Origin: Cristatella mucedo
Taxonomy: Eukaryota; Bryozoa; Phylactolaemata; Cristatellidae
DNA: 64,000 nt
Reading direction: 5' to 3'
Assembly: GCA_009760855.2 (NCBI GenBank)
Contig: WPIO01000001.1
Location: forward strand, 8,990,501 to 9,054,500
Shown here: positions 55,546-64,000 of the stretch, piece by piece
Numbering within the stretch: the stretch's first letter is position 1
Layout: every line of letters begins with the position of its first letter
The notes under the pieces: model-generated
What the model saw: only the letters and a program-made list of their open reading frames with translations
Databases searched by the model: none
Told to the model about the DNA's origin: nothing
Program-made: the position numbers and the translations under genes

Positions 55546-56799
55546 AGCAAATCGCGATTTCCCCAGATGGGCAACTTTTTCATTCATGCACTTGGGTTAT
55601 TTATTTCGGATGACCAGTGGCGCCAAAGCACTCTCCCGCCGATTCAGGCTTAAAGGACTCACCAGACTCGCGGCACCCGGCCTAAAGGTCTGACGGCCTA
55701 TTAGAGGTACCTACTAATTTTCTACGGAGGCATTTTGAACTTGGCGAGAAATCGTAAGTGACTACCGGTTGCCCACCCGCAGAATGGGGATGCAGAATCA
55801 AGCGAGTTCTCCATATGGGTCCTGCTGCTGCTGTCCCATGTGAGCCGACCTGCGTCTCAGCCCCCAGCTGTTTCGGTTTCTGCTGTGGCAGGTAACATTT
55901 TCTTTCTGTTCATTTTTCTACACCCGCGTCGAATTGTGTTCTTTCCCATCGTGGGGCAAGTGAAAGCTGATCTGCCTGACTAACCCGAACCTCGTAGCCT
56001 CCAGTGCGTGCGCGCTCTCTCCACTCTCGCGCTACTCCAACCCCGAGCGAGTTTTCGTCAGACGAGCCGGCCTCGATGCCATCAGGAGAGGTGACGCCCA
56101 TCGCTTAAATTGCACGAACAGCTTACGAGTTTTGAACGCTCCCTGTCTTGCAGCGGGGCGTAACGTCGTCTCCACCTAGCGGAGTTGCGCTCTCCGCAAG
56201 CCATGCGCGTGCACAAGTGCGGCCAGTGCGCGACTCGCAGTCGCACTGGCCGTTCCGCGAGTCAGCGAGCTGGCCTTGCGACGGACGCGCAGACGTACGC
56301 GCCAATGAGCTCAGACGTGCACACTCCAGCACCGAACCTTCGAATCGTCGAGCCTGGAGGGGACGAAATGAGCCGGTTTTTTTGGCTAGCTGCTGCTGCT
56401 GCTGCCGGTCGGCACGTGGAAAAAGTGGGCTGAAATAGATATCAGCTTGGTCTGCATTTATAGTTAATTTTAGGGTGAGGTTCAAGAGAAATCTTTATTT
56501 AAGAATTGATATTGATATCGGTACGAATTGATGCCAGTAGAGTTGCTGAGAGGTTAAGGCACATTATAGGGGCGTCAAAGGAGGCCTACTAAGCGGCACG
56601 AGCACGTGAGCTTTCGTCGCGCCCATACAAGCTCCTCAAAACGGGCGCCACCGATTAGTGTTCAGACTAGCTCCAAGCGGTCCTGGCCGTGAATCTTGTG
56701 ATGGCAAAAAATCATTCCCAGTCGACGGTCGGTGGAGCTTGTGTAGGCGTAGCACCTGGCACGCCCTGGCATCGCCTCAGCTCCATTCTCTGCAGGTAG
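55546..56799 (+). repeat. Segmental duplication, copy 1
   Basis: Two blocks (55,546-55,812 and 56,428-56,799) align in order with 61,721-62,010 and 62,038-62,431. Shared anchors are AGCAAATCGCGATTTCCC, CACTCTCCCGCC, GGCGCC, GAAATCTTTATTTAAG, AAAGGAGGCCTA, TCGTCGCGCCCATACAAGCT and CTGCAGGTAG. Copy 1 has about 0.6 kb between the blocks that copy 2 lacks. The right edge leads into a coiled-coil coding segment in both copies. Confidence 0.9.
55815..55891 (+). CDS. Candidate Cys-rich first exon
   Basis: ATG followed by 25 codons (MGPAAAVPCEPTCVSAPSCF, GFCCG) and a donor CAG/GTAACA. It lies in the part of copy 1 missing from copy 2, and upstream of the plus-strand coiled-coil segment. Glycine at position 2 and clustered cysteines could suit lipid modification. 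The donor is in phase 2, whereas the coiled-coil segment needs phase 0, so the two do not join directly. Speculative. Confidence 0.25.
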
Positions 56800-57475
56800 G
56801 CTGCCTTTTCGCCGCACCAGCACCGAGCTCGAGAAACAGAGCAGCTGAAAGGTGCCGCAGAGGCGGGACTGGCTCGCAGAGCACTCGCCAAAGAGCGACG
56901 TCACGCCGCAGCTCAGGCGAAGGCACGAGCCGCTAGCCACGACGATGCTCGACACATCGCCGAGGAGCTGAGGAAGTTACAAGGAATTACCGGAAGTTAC
57001 ACGCAGCCACAGATATGGAGAGGCAGCGCTCTGCAACAGACTTAGAAATGGCTCGGGCGTCGTTGGCCGACGAAAACCGCCGCACCAGAAAAACGCCACC
57101 GCTCGAGAAAGGGCTCGATGCGCTCACTGAAGAACGGCGCCGAGATGCCGCTGAGGCTGAAACGCACGCCGCCAGTCGGAAAGATGAGCAGCAAGTCATC
57201 GAGGGGCTCAAAATGGCCCTGAAAATGGTTAGAGTGTTGATGGCTGAGGAGAGGCAGACCGCTGATTTGGAGCAGGCCAGTAAAGGAGCTCCAAGAGGAG
57301 CAGCGACGCGCCGAAGTCGAGTTGGATAAAGGTGTGCGATGCACTCGCCGACGAAAGGCGGCGGATCGCCGCTGAAGTCGAAATGCAGTCGAAAGCCAGG
57401 ACAAGGCACGACGCCTCGCCGAGGAGCTGCAGCTCGATGCTCGTTGAAGAGCGGTGCCGAGCTTCGTCCTTGCTG
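56800..57475 (+). pseudogene. Plus-strand coiled-coil coding remnant
   Basis: After CTGCAGGTAG an open stretch reads AAFSPHQHRARETEQLKGAA, then ARRALAKERRHAAAQAKARA, DDARHIAEELRKLQG. A second frame (57,015-57,329) continues with RQRSATDLEMARASLADENR, GLDALTEERRRDAAEAETHA and [17 protein letters not shown] third (57,332-57,480) has [15 protein letters not shown] and LVEERCRAS. All are Ala/Arg/Glu-rich with heptad-like hydrophobic spacing, so they look like successive modules of one long coiled coil now broken by small frameshifts. No named family is recognised. The same module type occurs on the opposite strand from 57,480 onward. Confidence 0.6.
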
Positions 57476-60400
57476 GCGGTGCGTATTTCCGCTTCGGTGG
57501 CTGTGCGTCCCAGCGGTTCAATAAGAGTTTCGCACATCTCCACATCTTCGCCTGTCTGGCATCGCTCTGCCACGAGCGTCGCCTCAGCTGTCTCCAAATC
57601 GGCGGTGGCGGCGCGGCGTCGCTCGTCGCTCAGCGTCCCCCGCAGTGCCTCGGCTTCGGCTGCAGCACAGCCTCGCTCGTCGTCGAGGCTCGCCCGAGCG
57701 AGCTCCAGTGCGGAGGCGGCGTGCCGCTGTTCGCCCCAGAGTGCGTCCCGAGAGTGCGTCCCGAGAGTGCGTCCCGAGAGAGCAGAGTGCGTCCCGAGAG
57801 AGCAGAGTGCGTCCCAAGAGAGCAGAGTGCGTCCCGAGAGAGCAGAGTGCGTCCCAAGAGAGCAGAGTGCGTCCCAAGAGAGCAGAGTGCGTCCCAAGAG
57901 AGCAGAGTGCGTCCCAAGAGAGCAGAGTGCGTCCCAAGAGAGCAGAGTGCGTCCCAAGAGAGCAGAGTGCGTCCCAAGAGAGCAGAGTGCGTCCCAAGAG
58001 AGCAGAGTGCGTCCCCAGAGAGCAGAGTGCGTCCCAAGAGAGCAGAGTGCGTCCCAAGAGAGCAGAGTGCGTCCCAAGAGAGCAGAGTGCGTCCCAAGAG
58101 AGCAGAGTGCGTCCCAAGAGAGCAGAGTGCGTCCCAAGAGAGCAGAGTGCGTCCCAGAGTGCGTCCCAAGAGTGCGTCCCAAGAGAGCAGAGTGCGTCCC
58201 AAGAGAGCAGAGTGCGTCCCAAGAGAGCAGAGTGCGTCCCAAGAGAGCAGAGTGCGTCCCAAGAGAGCAGAGTGCGTCCCAAGAGTGCGTCCCAAGAGAG
58301 CAGAGTGCGTCCCAAGAGAGCAGAGTGCGTCCCAAGAGAGCAGAGTGCGTCCCAAGAGAGCAGAGTGCGTCCCAAGAGAGCAGAGTGCGTCCCAGAGTGC
58401 GTCCCAAGAGAGCAGAGTGCGTCCCAGAGTGCGTCCCAAGAGAGCAGAGTGCGTCCCAGAGTGCGCCCCAAGAGAGCAGAGTGCGTCCCAGAGTGCGTCC
58501 CAAGAGAGCAGAGTGCGTCCCAGAGTGCGTCCCAAGAGAGCAGAGTGCGTCCCAGAGTGCGTCCCAAGAGAGCAGAGTGCGTCCCAGAGTGCGTCCCAAG
58601 AGAGCAGAGAGCAGAGTGCGTCCCAGAGTGCGTCCCAAGAGAGCAGAGTGCGTCCCAGAGTGCGTCCCAAGAGAGCAGAGTGCGTCCCAGAGTGCGTGCG
58701 TCCCAAGAGAGCAGAGTGCGTCCCAAGAGAGCAGAGTGCGTCCCAGAGAGCAGAGTGCGTCCCAAGAGAGCAGAGTGCGTCCCAGAGTGCGTCCCAAGAG
58801 AGCAGAGTGCGTCCCAGAGTGCGTCCCAAGAGAGCAGAGTGCGTCCCAGAGTGCGTCCCAAGAGAGCAGAGTGCGTCCCAGAGTGCGTCCCAAGAGAGCA
58901 GAGTGCGTCCCAGAGTGCGTCCCAAGAGAGCAGAGTGCGTCCCAGAGTGCGTCCCAAGAGAGCAGAGTGCGTCCCAGAGTGCGTCCCAAGAGAGCAGAGT
59001 GCGTCCAAGAGAGTGCGTCCCAAGAGAGCAGAGTGCGTCCCAGAGTGCGTCCCAAGAGAGCAGAGTGCGTCCCAGAGTGCGTCCCAAGAGAGCAGAGTGC
59101 GTCCCAGAGTGCGTCCCAAGAGAGCAGAGTGCGTCCCAAGAGAGCAGAGTGCGTCCCAAGAGAGCAGAGTGCGTCCCAAGAGAGCAGAGTGCGTCCCAAG
59201 AGAGCAGAGTGCGTCCCAAGAGAGCAGAGTGCGTCCCAAGAGTGCGTCCCAAGAGAGCAGAGTGCGTCCCAAGAGTGCGTCCCAAGAGAGCAGAGTGCGT
59301 CCCAAGAGTGCGTCCCAAGAGAGCAGAGTGCGTCCCAAGAGTGCGTCCCAAAGAGAGCAGAGTGCGTCCCAAGAGTGCGTCCCAAGAGAGCAGAGTGCGT
59401 CCCAAGAGTGCGTCCCAAGAGAGCAGAGTGCGTCCCAAGAGTGCGTCCCAAGAGAGCAGAGTGCGTCCCAAGAGTGCGTCCCAAGAGAGCAGAGTGCGTC
59501 CCAAGAGTGCGTCCCAAGAGAGCAGAGTGCGTCCCAAGAGAGCGTCCCAGAGAGCGTCCCAGAGAGCGTCCCAGAGAGCGTCCCAGAGAGCGTCCCAGAG
59601 AGCGTCCCAGAGAGCGTCCCAGAGAGCGTCCCAGAGAGCGTCCCAGAGAGCGTCCCAGAGAGCGTCCCAGAGAGCGTCCCAGAGAGCGTCCCAGAGAGCG
59701 TCCCAGAGAGCGTCCCAGAGAGCGTCCCAGAGAGCGTCCCAGAGAGCGTCCCAGAGAGCGTCCCAGAGAGCGTCCCAGAGAGCGTCCCAGAGAGCGTCCC
59801 AGAGAGCGTCCCAGAGAGCGTCCCAGAGAGCGTCCCAAGAGAGCGTCCCAGAGAGCGTCCCAGAGAGCGTCCCAGAGAGCGTCCCAGAGAGCGTCCCAGA
59901 GAGCGTCCCAGAGAGCGTCCCAGAGAGCGTCCCAGAGAGCGTCCCAGAGAGCGTCCCAGAGAGCGTCCCAGAGAGCGTCCCAGAGAGCGTCCCAGAGAGC
60001 GTCCCAGAGAGCGTCCCAGAGAGCGTCCCAGAGAGCGTCCCAGAGAGCGTCCCAGAGAGCGTCCCAGAGAGCGTCCCAGAGAGCGTCCCAGAGAGCGTCC
60101 CCCAGAGAGCGTCCCAGAGAGCGTCCCAGAGAGCGTCCCAGAGAGCGTCCCAGAGAGCGTCCCAGAGAGCGTCCCAGAGAGCGTCCCAGAGAGCGTCCCA
60201 GAGAGCGTCCCAGAGAGCGTCCCAGAGAGCGTCCCAGAGAGCGTCCCAGATAGCGTCCCAGATAGCGTCCCAGATAGCGTCCCAGAGAGCGTCCCAGAGA
60301 GCGTCCCAGAGAGCGTCCCAGAGAGCGTCCCAGAGAGCGTCCCAGAGAGCGTCCCAGAGTGCGTCCCAGAGTGCGTCCCAGAGTGCGTCCCAGAGTGCGT

Positions 60401-60597
60401 CCCAGAGTGCGTCCCAGAGTGCGTCCCAGAGTGCGTCCCAGAGTGCGTCCCAGAGTGCGTCCCAGAGTGCGTCCCAGAGTGCGTCCCAGAGTGCGTCCCA
60501 GATTGCGTCCCGTCTCCAGTTCGGCGGCGGCCCTGCGCCGCTCGACCTCCAGCGTGGCAAGCAGCTGAGTCTGTGCGGCCGTGACTTCGCCGCGCTC
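57229..60597 (-). CDS. Coiled-coil open frame with internal minisatellite
   Basis: One minus-strand frame is open for about 1,120 codons, from just after a TGA at 60,598-60,600 to a stop at 57,229. It begins [32 protein letters not shown] and passes into [12 protein letters not shown] tetrapeptide and [20 protein letters not shown]-type 20-residue repeats. It emerges in the same frame as [40 protein letters not shown] and [17 protein letters not shown]. The Ala/Arg/Glu modules on each side are alike. After about 57,475 the frame runs antisense to the plus-strand modules. Whether it is transcribed is unknown. No start codon or splice site is assigned, and the array itself is open in all frames. 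Confidence 0.45.
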   Translation of the reverse strand, partial: ERGEVTAAQTQLLATLEVERRRAAAELETGRNLGRTLGRTLGRTLGRTLGRTLGRTLGRTLGRTLGRTLGRTLGRTLGRTLGRSLGRSLGRSLGRSLGRSLGRSLGRYLGRYLGRYLGRSLGRSLGRSLGRSLGRSLGRSLGRSLGRSLGRSLGRSLGRSLGRSLGDALWDALWDALWDALWDALWDALWDALWDALWDALWDALWDALWDALWDALWDALWDALWDALWDALWDALWDALWDALWDALWDALLGRSLGRSLGRSLGRSLGRSLGRSLGRSLGRSLGRSLGRSLGRSLGRSLGRSLGRSLGRSLGRSLGRSLGRSLGRSLGRSLGRSLGRSLGRSLGRSLGRSLGTHSALLGRTLGTHSALLGRTLGTHSALLGRTLGTHSALLGRTLGTHSALLGRTLGTHSALFGTHSWDALCSLGTHSWDALCSLGTHSWDALCSLGTHSWDALCSLGTHSALLGRTLLSWDALCSLGTHSALLGRTLLSWDALWDALCSLGTHSGTHSALLGRTLGRTLLSWDALSWTHSALLGRTLGRTLLSWDALWDALCSLGTHSGTHSALLGRTLGRTLLSWDALWDALCSLGTHSGTHSALLGRTLGRTLLSWDALCSLGRTLLSWDALCSLGTHALWDALCSLGTHSGTHSALLGRTLGRTLLSALLGRTLGRTLLSWDALWDALCSLGTHSGTHSALLGRTLGRTLLSWGALWDALCSLGTHSGTHSALLGRTLGRTLLSWDALCSLGTHSALLGRTLLSWDALCSLGTHSWDALCSLGTHSALLGRTLLSWDALCSLGTHSALLGRTLGTHSGTHSALLGRTLLSWDALCSLGTHSALLGRTLLSWDALCSLGTHSALWGRTLLSWDALCSLGTHSALLGRTLLSWDALCSLGTHSALLGRTLLSWDALCSLGTHSALSGRTLLSWDALCSLGTHSALSGRTLGTHSRDALWGEQRHAASALELARASLDDERGCAAAEAEALRGTLSDERRRAATADLETAEATLVAERCQTGEDVEMCETLIEPLGRTATEAEIRTASKDEARHRSSTSIELQLLGEASCLVLAFDCISTSAAIRRLSSASASHTFIQLDFGASLLLLELLYWPAPNQRSASPQPSTL
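57737..60510. repeat. Hierarchical GC-rich minisatellite
   Basis: A 2.8-kb tandem array. Sub-blocks in order: three 13-bp GAGTGCGTCCCGA units; 20-bp units AGCAGAGTGCGTCCCAAGAG (57,779 to about 58,392, with short interruptions); mainly 32-bp units combining a 20-mer and a 12-mer (to about 59,118); again 20-mers (to 59,230); 33-bp units (13-mer plus 20-mer, to about 59,530). Then come 12-bp GTCCCAGAGAGC units (to about 60,357, roughly 69 by length) and 12-bp GTCCCAGAGTGC units (to 60,510, about 12). Every unit carries one CpG. All six frames are stop-free within it. Confidence 0.95.
59531..60357. repeat. 12-bp homogeneous sub-array (GTCCCAGAGAGC)
   Basis: The most uniform part of the minisatellite. 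Rare variants are one CCCAAGAG unit at about 59,833, one CCCCC unit at about 60,102 and three adjacent GATAGC units at 60,248-60,277. The two length variants add one and two bases, so their frame effects cancel. Confidence 0.93.
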
Positions 60598-60905
60598 TCA
60601 CTCGGCCGAAGCCTGCGCCACTGCCATCTCTTCCGTCAAGCGTCTGGCGTCGTCGCACTGTCTCGCCATCAGCTCATCGGCGGCGGCTGCTTTTGCTAGC
60701 CCTGCTGCTGCGGCCGAAACTGCGAGCCGAAAGTGTGAAGCCGAAAGTGAGCGTCAGCAATCCATTCTTCCATGCTCCAAGCGCTCTTTGGCGGAAGCGG
60801 CCACATCGTCGCCCACATAGAGATAGCTATTTACCAGGTGACAATCGCGAATATATACTTGCATTCGATTGTTCAGCAGTCGCAGCGTTGCGCTACACTG
60901 TAGAG
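60598..60905 (-). pseudogene. Upstream part of the minus-strand coiled-coil frame, with two TGA stops
   Basis: The same minus-strand frame continues above the array as DDVAASAKERLEHGRMDC, TGA (60,754-60,756), [54 protein letters not shown] (60,598-60,600). Both stops sit where CGA (Arg) would suit the coiled-coil pattern, as expected from CpG deamination. Further up, the frame stays open to about 60,900 without coiled-coil character. Confidence 0.5.
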
Positions 60906-61720
60906 TTCGCTGCGTCATAATCGTTTGCTCATATAATTTGCTCCGTCATCTGTGCGGCGCGGCGGCGCCGCTTTTGCTTTGGAATTGCTCAGCCGCAAGC
61001 CCGCCGGAACGAACAGGCGCTGCCTCTTCCTTGCAGCATAAAGTCCCTTGACCGCCGCAACTGCTGTCCTTTTTTTTTATCAAGACCGCTTATCGTTTCA
61101 CGTGCTGAATCACCATCACATTTTTGGCAGATCCTACTACCAGTGGGGTATGATTAGCAGCTCGGATTAAGAACGACCGGTCAGCTGCTCCTCGTTGCCC
61201 GTTAGGCTAGCGACGGTTAGAGGTCTGGCGACTGGGGGTCAGGTAGTGGTCCGATCCCCCACGACGGTGCTATGTCCTGCGATTATGAACTCGGAACTTG
61301 ACAGCTGAGCCTCGATTTAGAGCCAAGAGCTGTGCCGATTAATGAGGACGATTATGAGATGGCTGTGGTAAGCCGAGGCTAATGAGTAGCCTATGTATGA
61401 TTATCGTTATTGATTATTGGTTACGTTAACAATCACTTGTGACTGTAGCGCCTGGTATTCTATGGAACTAGTTCTGAGAGTCTGGGAGCGGTAAATAGAA
61501 GCACTATTTAGGTAGTTTTAAGGATGGAGTATAACGTTTCACGCGAGCAATCATTTCCCTGGAGACACCGGGCACGATATTGTGTTATAAGAGCATGTTT
61601 TTTGGAAACATGATGGTTACCTGCAGCGACGAGTAATCGAAGCTGTCGATTTGTCATAGCGGTTGGCCAACTGGCGGATGCTCACGCTAATCTCGCTACA
61701 GATGTTCTTTTAGGAGTTCA
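60906..61720. other. No gene; possible degenerate tRNA-like SINE at 61,195-61,285
   Basis: CGTTAGGCTAGCGACGGTTA and GGTCCGATCCCCC are weak A- and B-box-like motifs. Otherwise unrecognised. Confidence 0.3.
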
Positions 61721-62431
61721 AGCAAATCGCGATTTCCCTGGACGAGCAAGTTTTTTCATTCTCGGACCAGGCATATTTTTTCGGATGACTCCAGTGGCGC
61801 CAATGCACTCTCCCGCCCATTCAGGCTCAAAGGACTCACCAGACTCAAATGAATCAAATGATTCGCGGCACCCGGCTTAAAGGTCTCCGAGGTCTGACGG
61901 CCTATTCCAGGTACCAACTAGTTTTCTAGCGCGGCATTTTTAATTGGGCGACAAATCGTAAATGCCTAACGGTCGGCAAACCTGCAGTATGGGGATGCAG
62001 ATTCAAGCGATGTATTCAAATAGACTCTTTTTTAAGCAGGCTAAAGCAGATACTAGCTTGGTCTGCGTTTATTGCTAATTTTAGAGTAAGGTTTAATAGA
62101 AATCTTTATTTAAGGATTGATATTGGTACGAATTAATGCCAGTAGAGTTGCTGGGAGGTTAAGGCTTTCAAGGCGCTTCAAAGGAGGCCTATTAAGCGGC
62201 ACGAGCACACAAGCATTCGTCGCGCCCATACAAGCTCCTTAAAAAGGGCGCTCGCCGATTGATGTTCAGACTAGCTGCAAGCATCCTGGCGGTGAACCTT
62301 CTGAGAGCAGCGTTTCTCCAGGTTTTCTTAAAATGGAAAAAAGCTATTCTCAGTCGACGGTTGGCAGAATATGTTTAGGCGTCGCACCCAGCACGCTCTG
62401 GCATCGCCTCAGGTCCATTCTCTGCAGGTAG
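61721..62431 (+). repeat. Segmental duplication, copy 2
   Basis: Aligns with 55,546-55,812 and 56,428-56,799 in the same orientation, about 6.2 and 5.6 kb away. It has scattered substitutions, small indels and an extra ATGAATCAAATG-type stutter at about 61,850. It lacks the 0.6-kb exon-bearing middle part of copy 1. Confidence 0.9.
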
Positions 62432-62600
62432 ACTGGCAATGCGGCTTTGCGATCGGGCTCTGCCGGCGCTGCCACGGCGGAGGGGGCGGCTACGGCAGAG
62501 GGGGCCCGGGCGTCCTTCGCGGCGGTGCAGCTTCAGGCTTTACAGCGTGAGGCAGCAGCTCCTTTTAAGCGATGTCTAACTAGGCTTCCGGGCACTATAT
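62432..62600 (+). pseudogene. Paralogous coiled-coil-like exon remnant
   Basis: Directly after CTGCAGGTAG, as in copy 1, an open frame reads TGNAALRSGSAGAATAEGAA, TAEGARASFAAVQLQALQRE, AAAPFKRC and stops at TAA near 62,600. It is alanine-rich with a possible heptad pattern. It has the same position relative to the duplication as the coiled-coil segment at 56,800, so it is probably a truncated paralogue. Confidence 0.45.
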
Positions 62601-62639
62601 AAAATAATCTAGTATTGCTATCGCTATTATTATCTTCCT

Positions 62640-62722
62640 TTACACAGCTTAAGTAAAGTGCCTAGAAGAATATTGAGTTATTAGGGTACTTCGCAGATGC
62701 CTCATTGTTATTATTATTCCTA
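62640..62722 (+). mobile_element. LINE-A-type tail fragment
   Basis: TTAAGTAAAGTGCCTAGAAG, ATTGAGTTATTAGGGTACTT, (ATT)n: decayed terminal hairpin. Confidence 0.65.
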
Positions 62723-62944
62723 TTTTTAATTTTAGGAGGAACACTTAGCTTTTCAAAGTATACTTTGATAATTATGTTGTCAATTGAACATGAGCAAATA
62801 ATACAGCATGAGAGAACCTGTTCTATTTCGATATGCAAATTGCGAGGGCTCTCTTTCCATTAGCAAGTGCCGGCAAACAACTCAGCTGGAAGTTCCATTT
62901 ACAGTAAGTGCACGCAGCTAAGGATCAACACACGTGATTGTACT

Positions 62945-63138
62945 TATCAAATAAAATAAATAAATAAATACTAGCTGATTTAACAGCCTCTTTTGTATAG
63001 CGACAGAAGAGCCTTTACGGCCATCACCATCGCTTGCAGTGGCGATAAAGGATCGCCTACCGCAGGATTCGAACCCACGACATTGGGACCGAGGTCGTGA
63101 AAAGCAACCACCTTACCTAGTGTGCCATCATGGCTCAC
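62945..63138 (-). mobile_element. SINE-2, full length
   Basis: Minus strand with an (AAAT)n tail at 62,948-62,970, CTAGCTGATTTAACAGCCTC, the complete body, B-box complement GGATTCGAACCC, A-box complement CTTACCTAGTGTGCCATCAT and the end GGCTCACC. Useful for defining both ends of the family. Confidence 0.88.
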
Positions 63139-63504
63139 CAATCAAATAGATCAGGCCGACATGCTGGAGCGATCGACCTAAATAAATGTCCACGTACGTT
63201 CAAAGCTAAGTTATTATTAGTTATTAACTAGTTATTATCAAAGGTAAGTTATTATTAAGTTCAATAAAAGAAAAAAAGAATAAAAGCAGTCTCAATCTAC
63301 AAAAATGCTGCTGCTTTCGTTTCCGCAGGCATGCGCCGTTGGTAATTTATTTTAATGTACATTAAGCGAAGCAAGAATAAGGCAAATAGGCGCTCGTCTC
63401 CGCATCTTTGGACGCTCCGGGCCGCTCTTCGGCAAGAATTTGCGGCACCTTCTCAGCGGCGGATGAGAGCGCGCGGAGCCGCTCTTCTGTGGCTTTGCGC
63501 ATCG
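63139..63504. other. No recognisable feature
   Basis: AT-rich sequence with GTTATTATTA stutters, then a GC-richer part at 63,390-63,490 (CTTCTCAGCGGCGGATGAGA) that may be a scrap of coiled-coil-like or other coding DNA. Confidence 0.3.
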
Positions 63505-64000
63505 TTTCCATGTATTCATTCTTTGACTCCAGCCTATTTCTCGGATCTACTCCCCCACCAGGCCAAGCATCGTGCCACCCTTACCGGAATCCAACGGTTT
63601 ACCACTCTCTCGTACAAACCTCAAATCTTTTGGCGACAGTGCATTTAGTTCGTGTGCTCCCAAAGCCTGGAACTCATTCCCGACTTGCGTCAGAACGTCC
63701 CCTGACTTGACCACATTTAAAAAGAACTTCAAAACACACCTATTTAGCACAGCATTTAGTGAGTCCCTGTGATTCGTCCTTGATGTGCTTATGCATGCTG
63801 ACGCCGTGCATGCTGCCACTAACCACATTTGCATGCTGACCCTGTGCATGTCACCCCTAACCATGTTATTCATGTTGTTTATGAAGCATGATATTACTAA
63901 TCATTCAATTGCATTTCCCTTTGCAGCAAATGTAAAGCGCCTAGAGAGAGAGAGATCGAGTTCTCTGATGACGCTTTATGAAGTGCATTATTATTATTAT
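63505..64000 (+). mobile_element. LINE-A 3' end, runs to the window edge
   Basis: From the SLTPAYFSDLLPHQAKHR coding remnant through FGDSAFSSCAPKAWNSFPTC and FKKNFKTHLFSTAFSESL, then the 3' UTR, hairpin (AGAGAGAGATCGAG loop variant) and (ATT)n, which reaches base 64,000. Well preserved, with small indels in the coding part. Confidence 0.92.

Noticed and set aside
56148-56438. Arg/Ser-rich protein in duplication copy 1
   Set aside because: GC-rich open frame with no homologous frame in copy 2 and no splice support.
57737-60510. CRISPR-like array
   Set aside because: Units are contiguous tandem repeats of 12-33 bp without unique spacers, in a eukaryotic context. It is a minisatellite.
57332-60699. 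Plus-strand proteins of about 970-1,080 residues across the array
   Set aside because: The array is open in every frame. On the plus strand the flanks outside it do not continue the coiled-coil pattern in the same frame, unlike the minus strand.

Overview
The window looks like nuclear DNA of an invertebrate metazoan. It has long CA, TA and GA microsatellites, spliced genes with GT-AG introns, tRNA-derived SINEs and many decayed LINEs of the L2/CR1 kind. No bacterial operon, plasmid or organelle structure is visible. Species or phylum cannot be named from the sequence alone.

From 1 to about 35,200 the window is mainly transposon-derived. One LINE family, called LINE-A here, supplies most copies. 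They share a reverse transcriptase C-terminal region, a 3' UTR, a terminal stem-loop and an (ATT)n tail. LINE-A copies are nested in other elements. One sits in an R2-like (restriction-endonuclease) LINE at 6.0-8.5 kb with a 6-bp target duplication, and an old copy at 20.9-24.5 kb carries two further insertions. A second family, LINE-B, has a long decayed copy at 30.9-34.1 kb that keeps recognisable endonuclease and RT remains. Two SINE families are interspersed; the tail of SINE-1 resembles the 3' end of LINE-A. Two splice-bounded exon candidates on the minus strand (9,074-9,162 and 16,821-16,936) suggest a host gene running through this region.

From 35.3 to 39.5 kb the DNA is GC- and CpG-rich and holds the clearest host gene: a three-exon Ly6/uPAR (three-finger fold) gene on the plus strand encoding a 137-residue precursor with ten domain cysteines, followed by a polyadenylation signal. 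From 39.5 to 55.5 kb transposon remnants dominate again, including a Polinton/Maverick-type polymerase fragment (42.1-42.8 kb) and a hAT-like fragment (51.2-51.5 kb).

From 55.5 to 62.6 kb lies the most unusual part. Two direct copies of a segment of about 0.65 kb flank Ala/Arg/Glu-rich coiled-coil modules. The modules left of 57.48 kb read on the plus strand; those to the right read on the minus strand and are split by a 2.8-kb hierarchical minisatellite (20-, 32-, 33- and 12-bp units). The array is stop-free across its length, and the minus-strand coiled-coil frame is the same on both sides of it. The window ends in another LINE-A 3' end.
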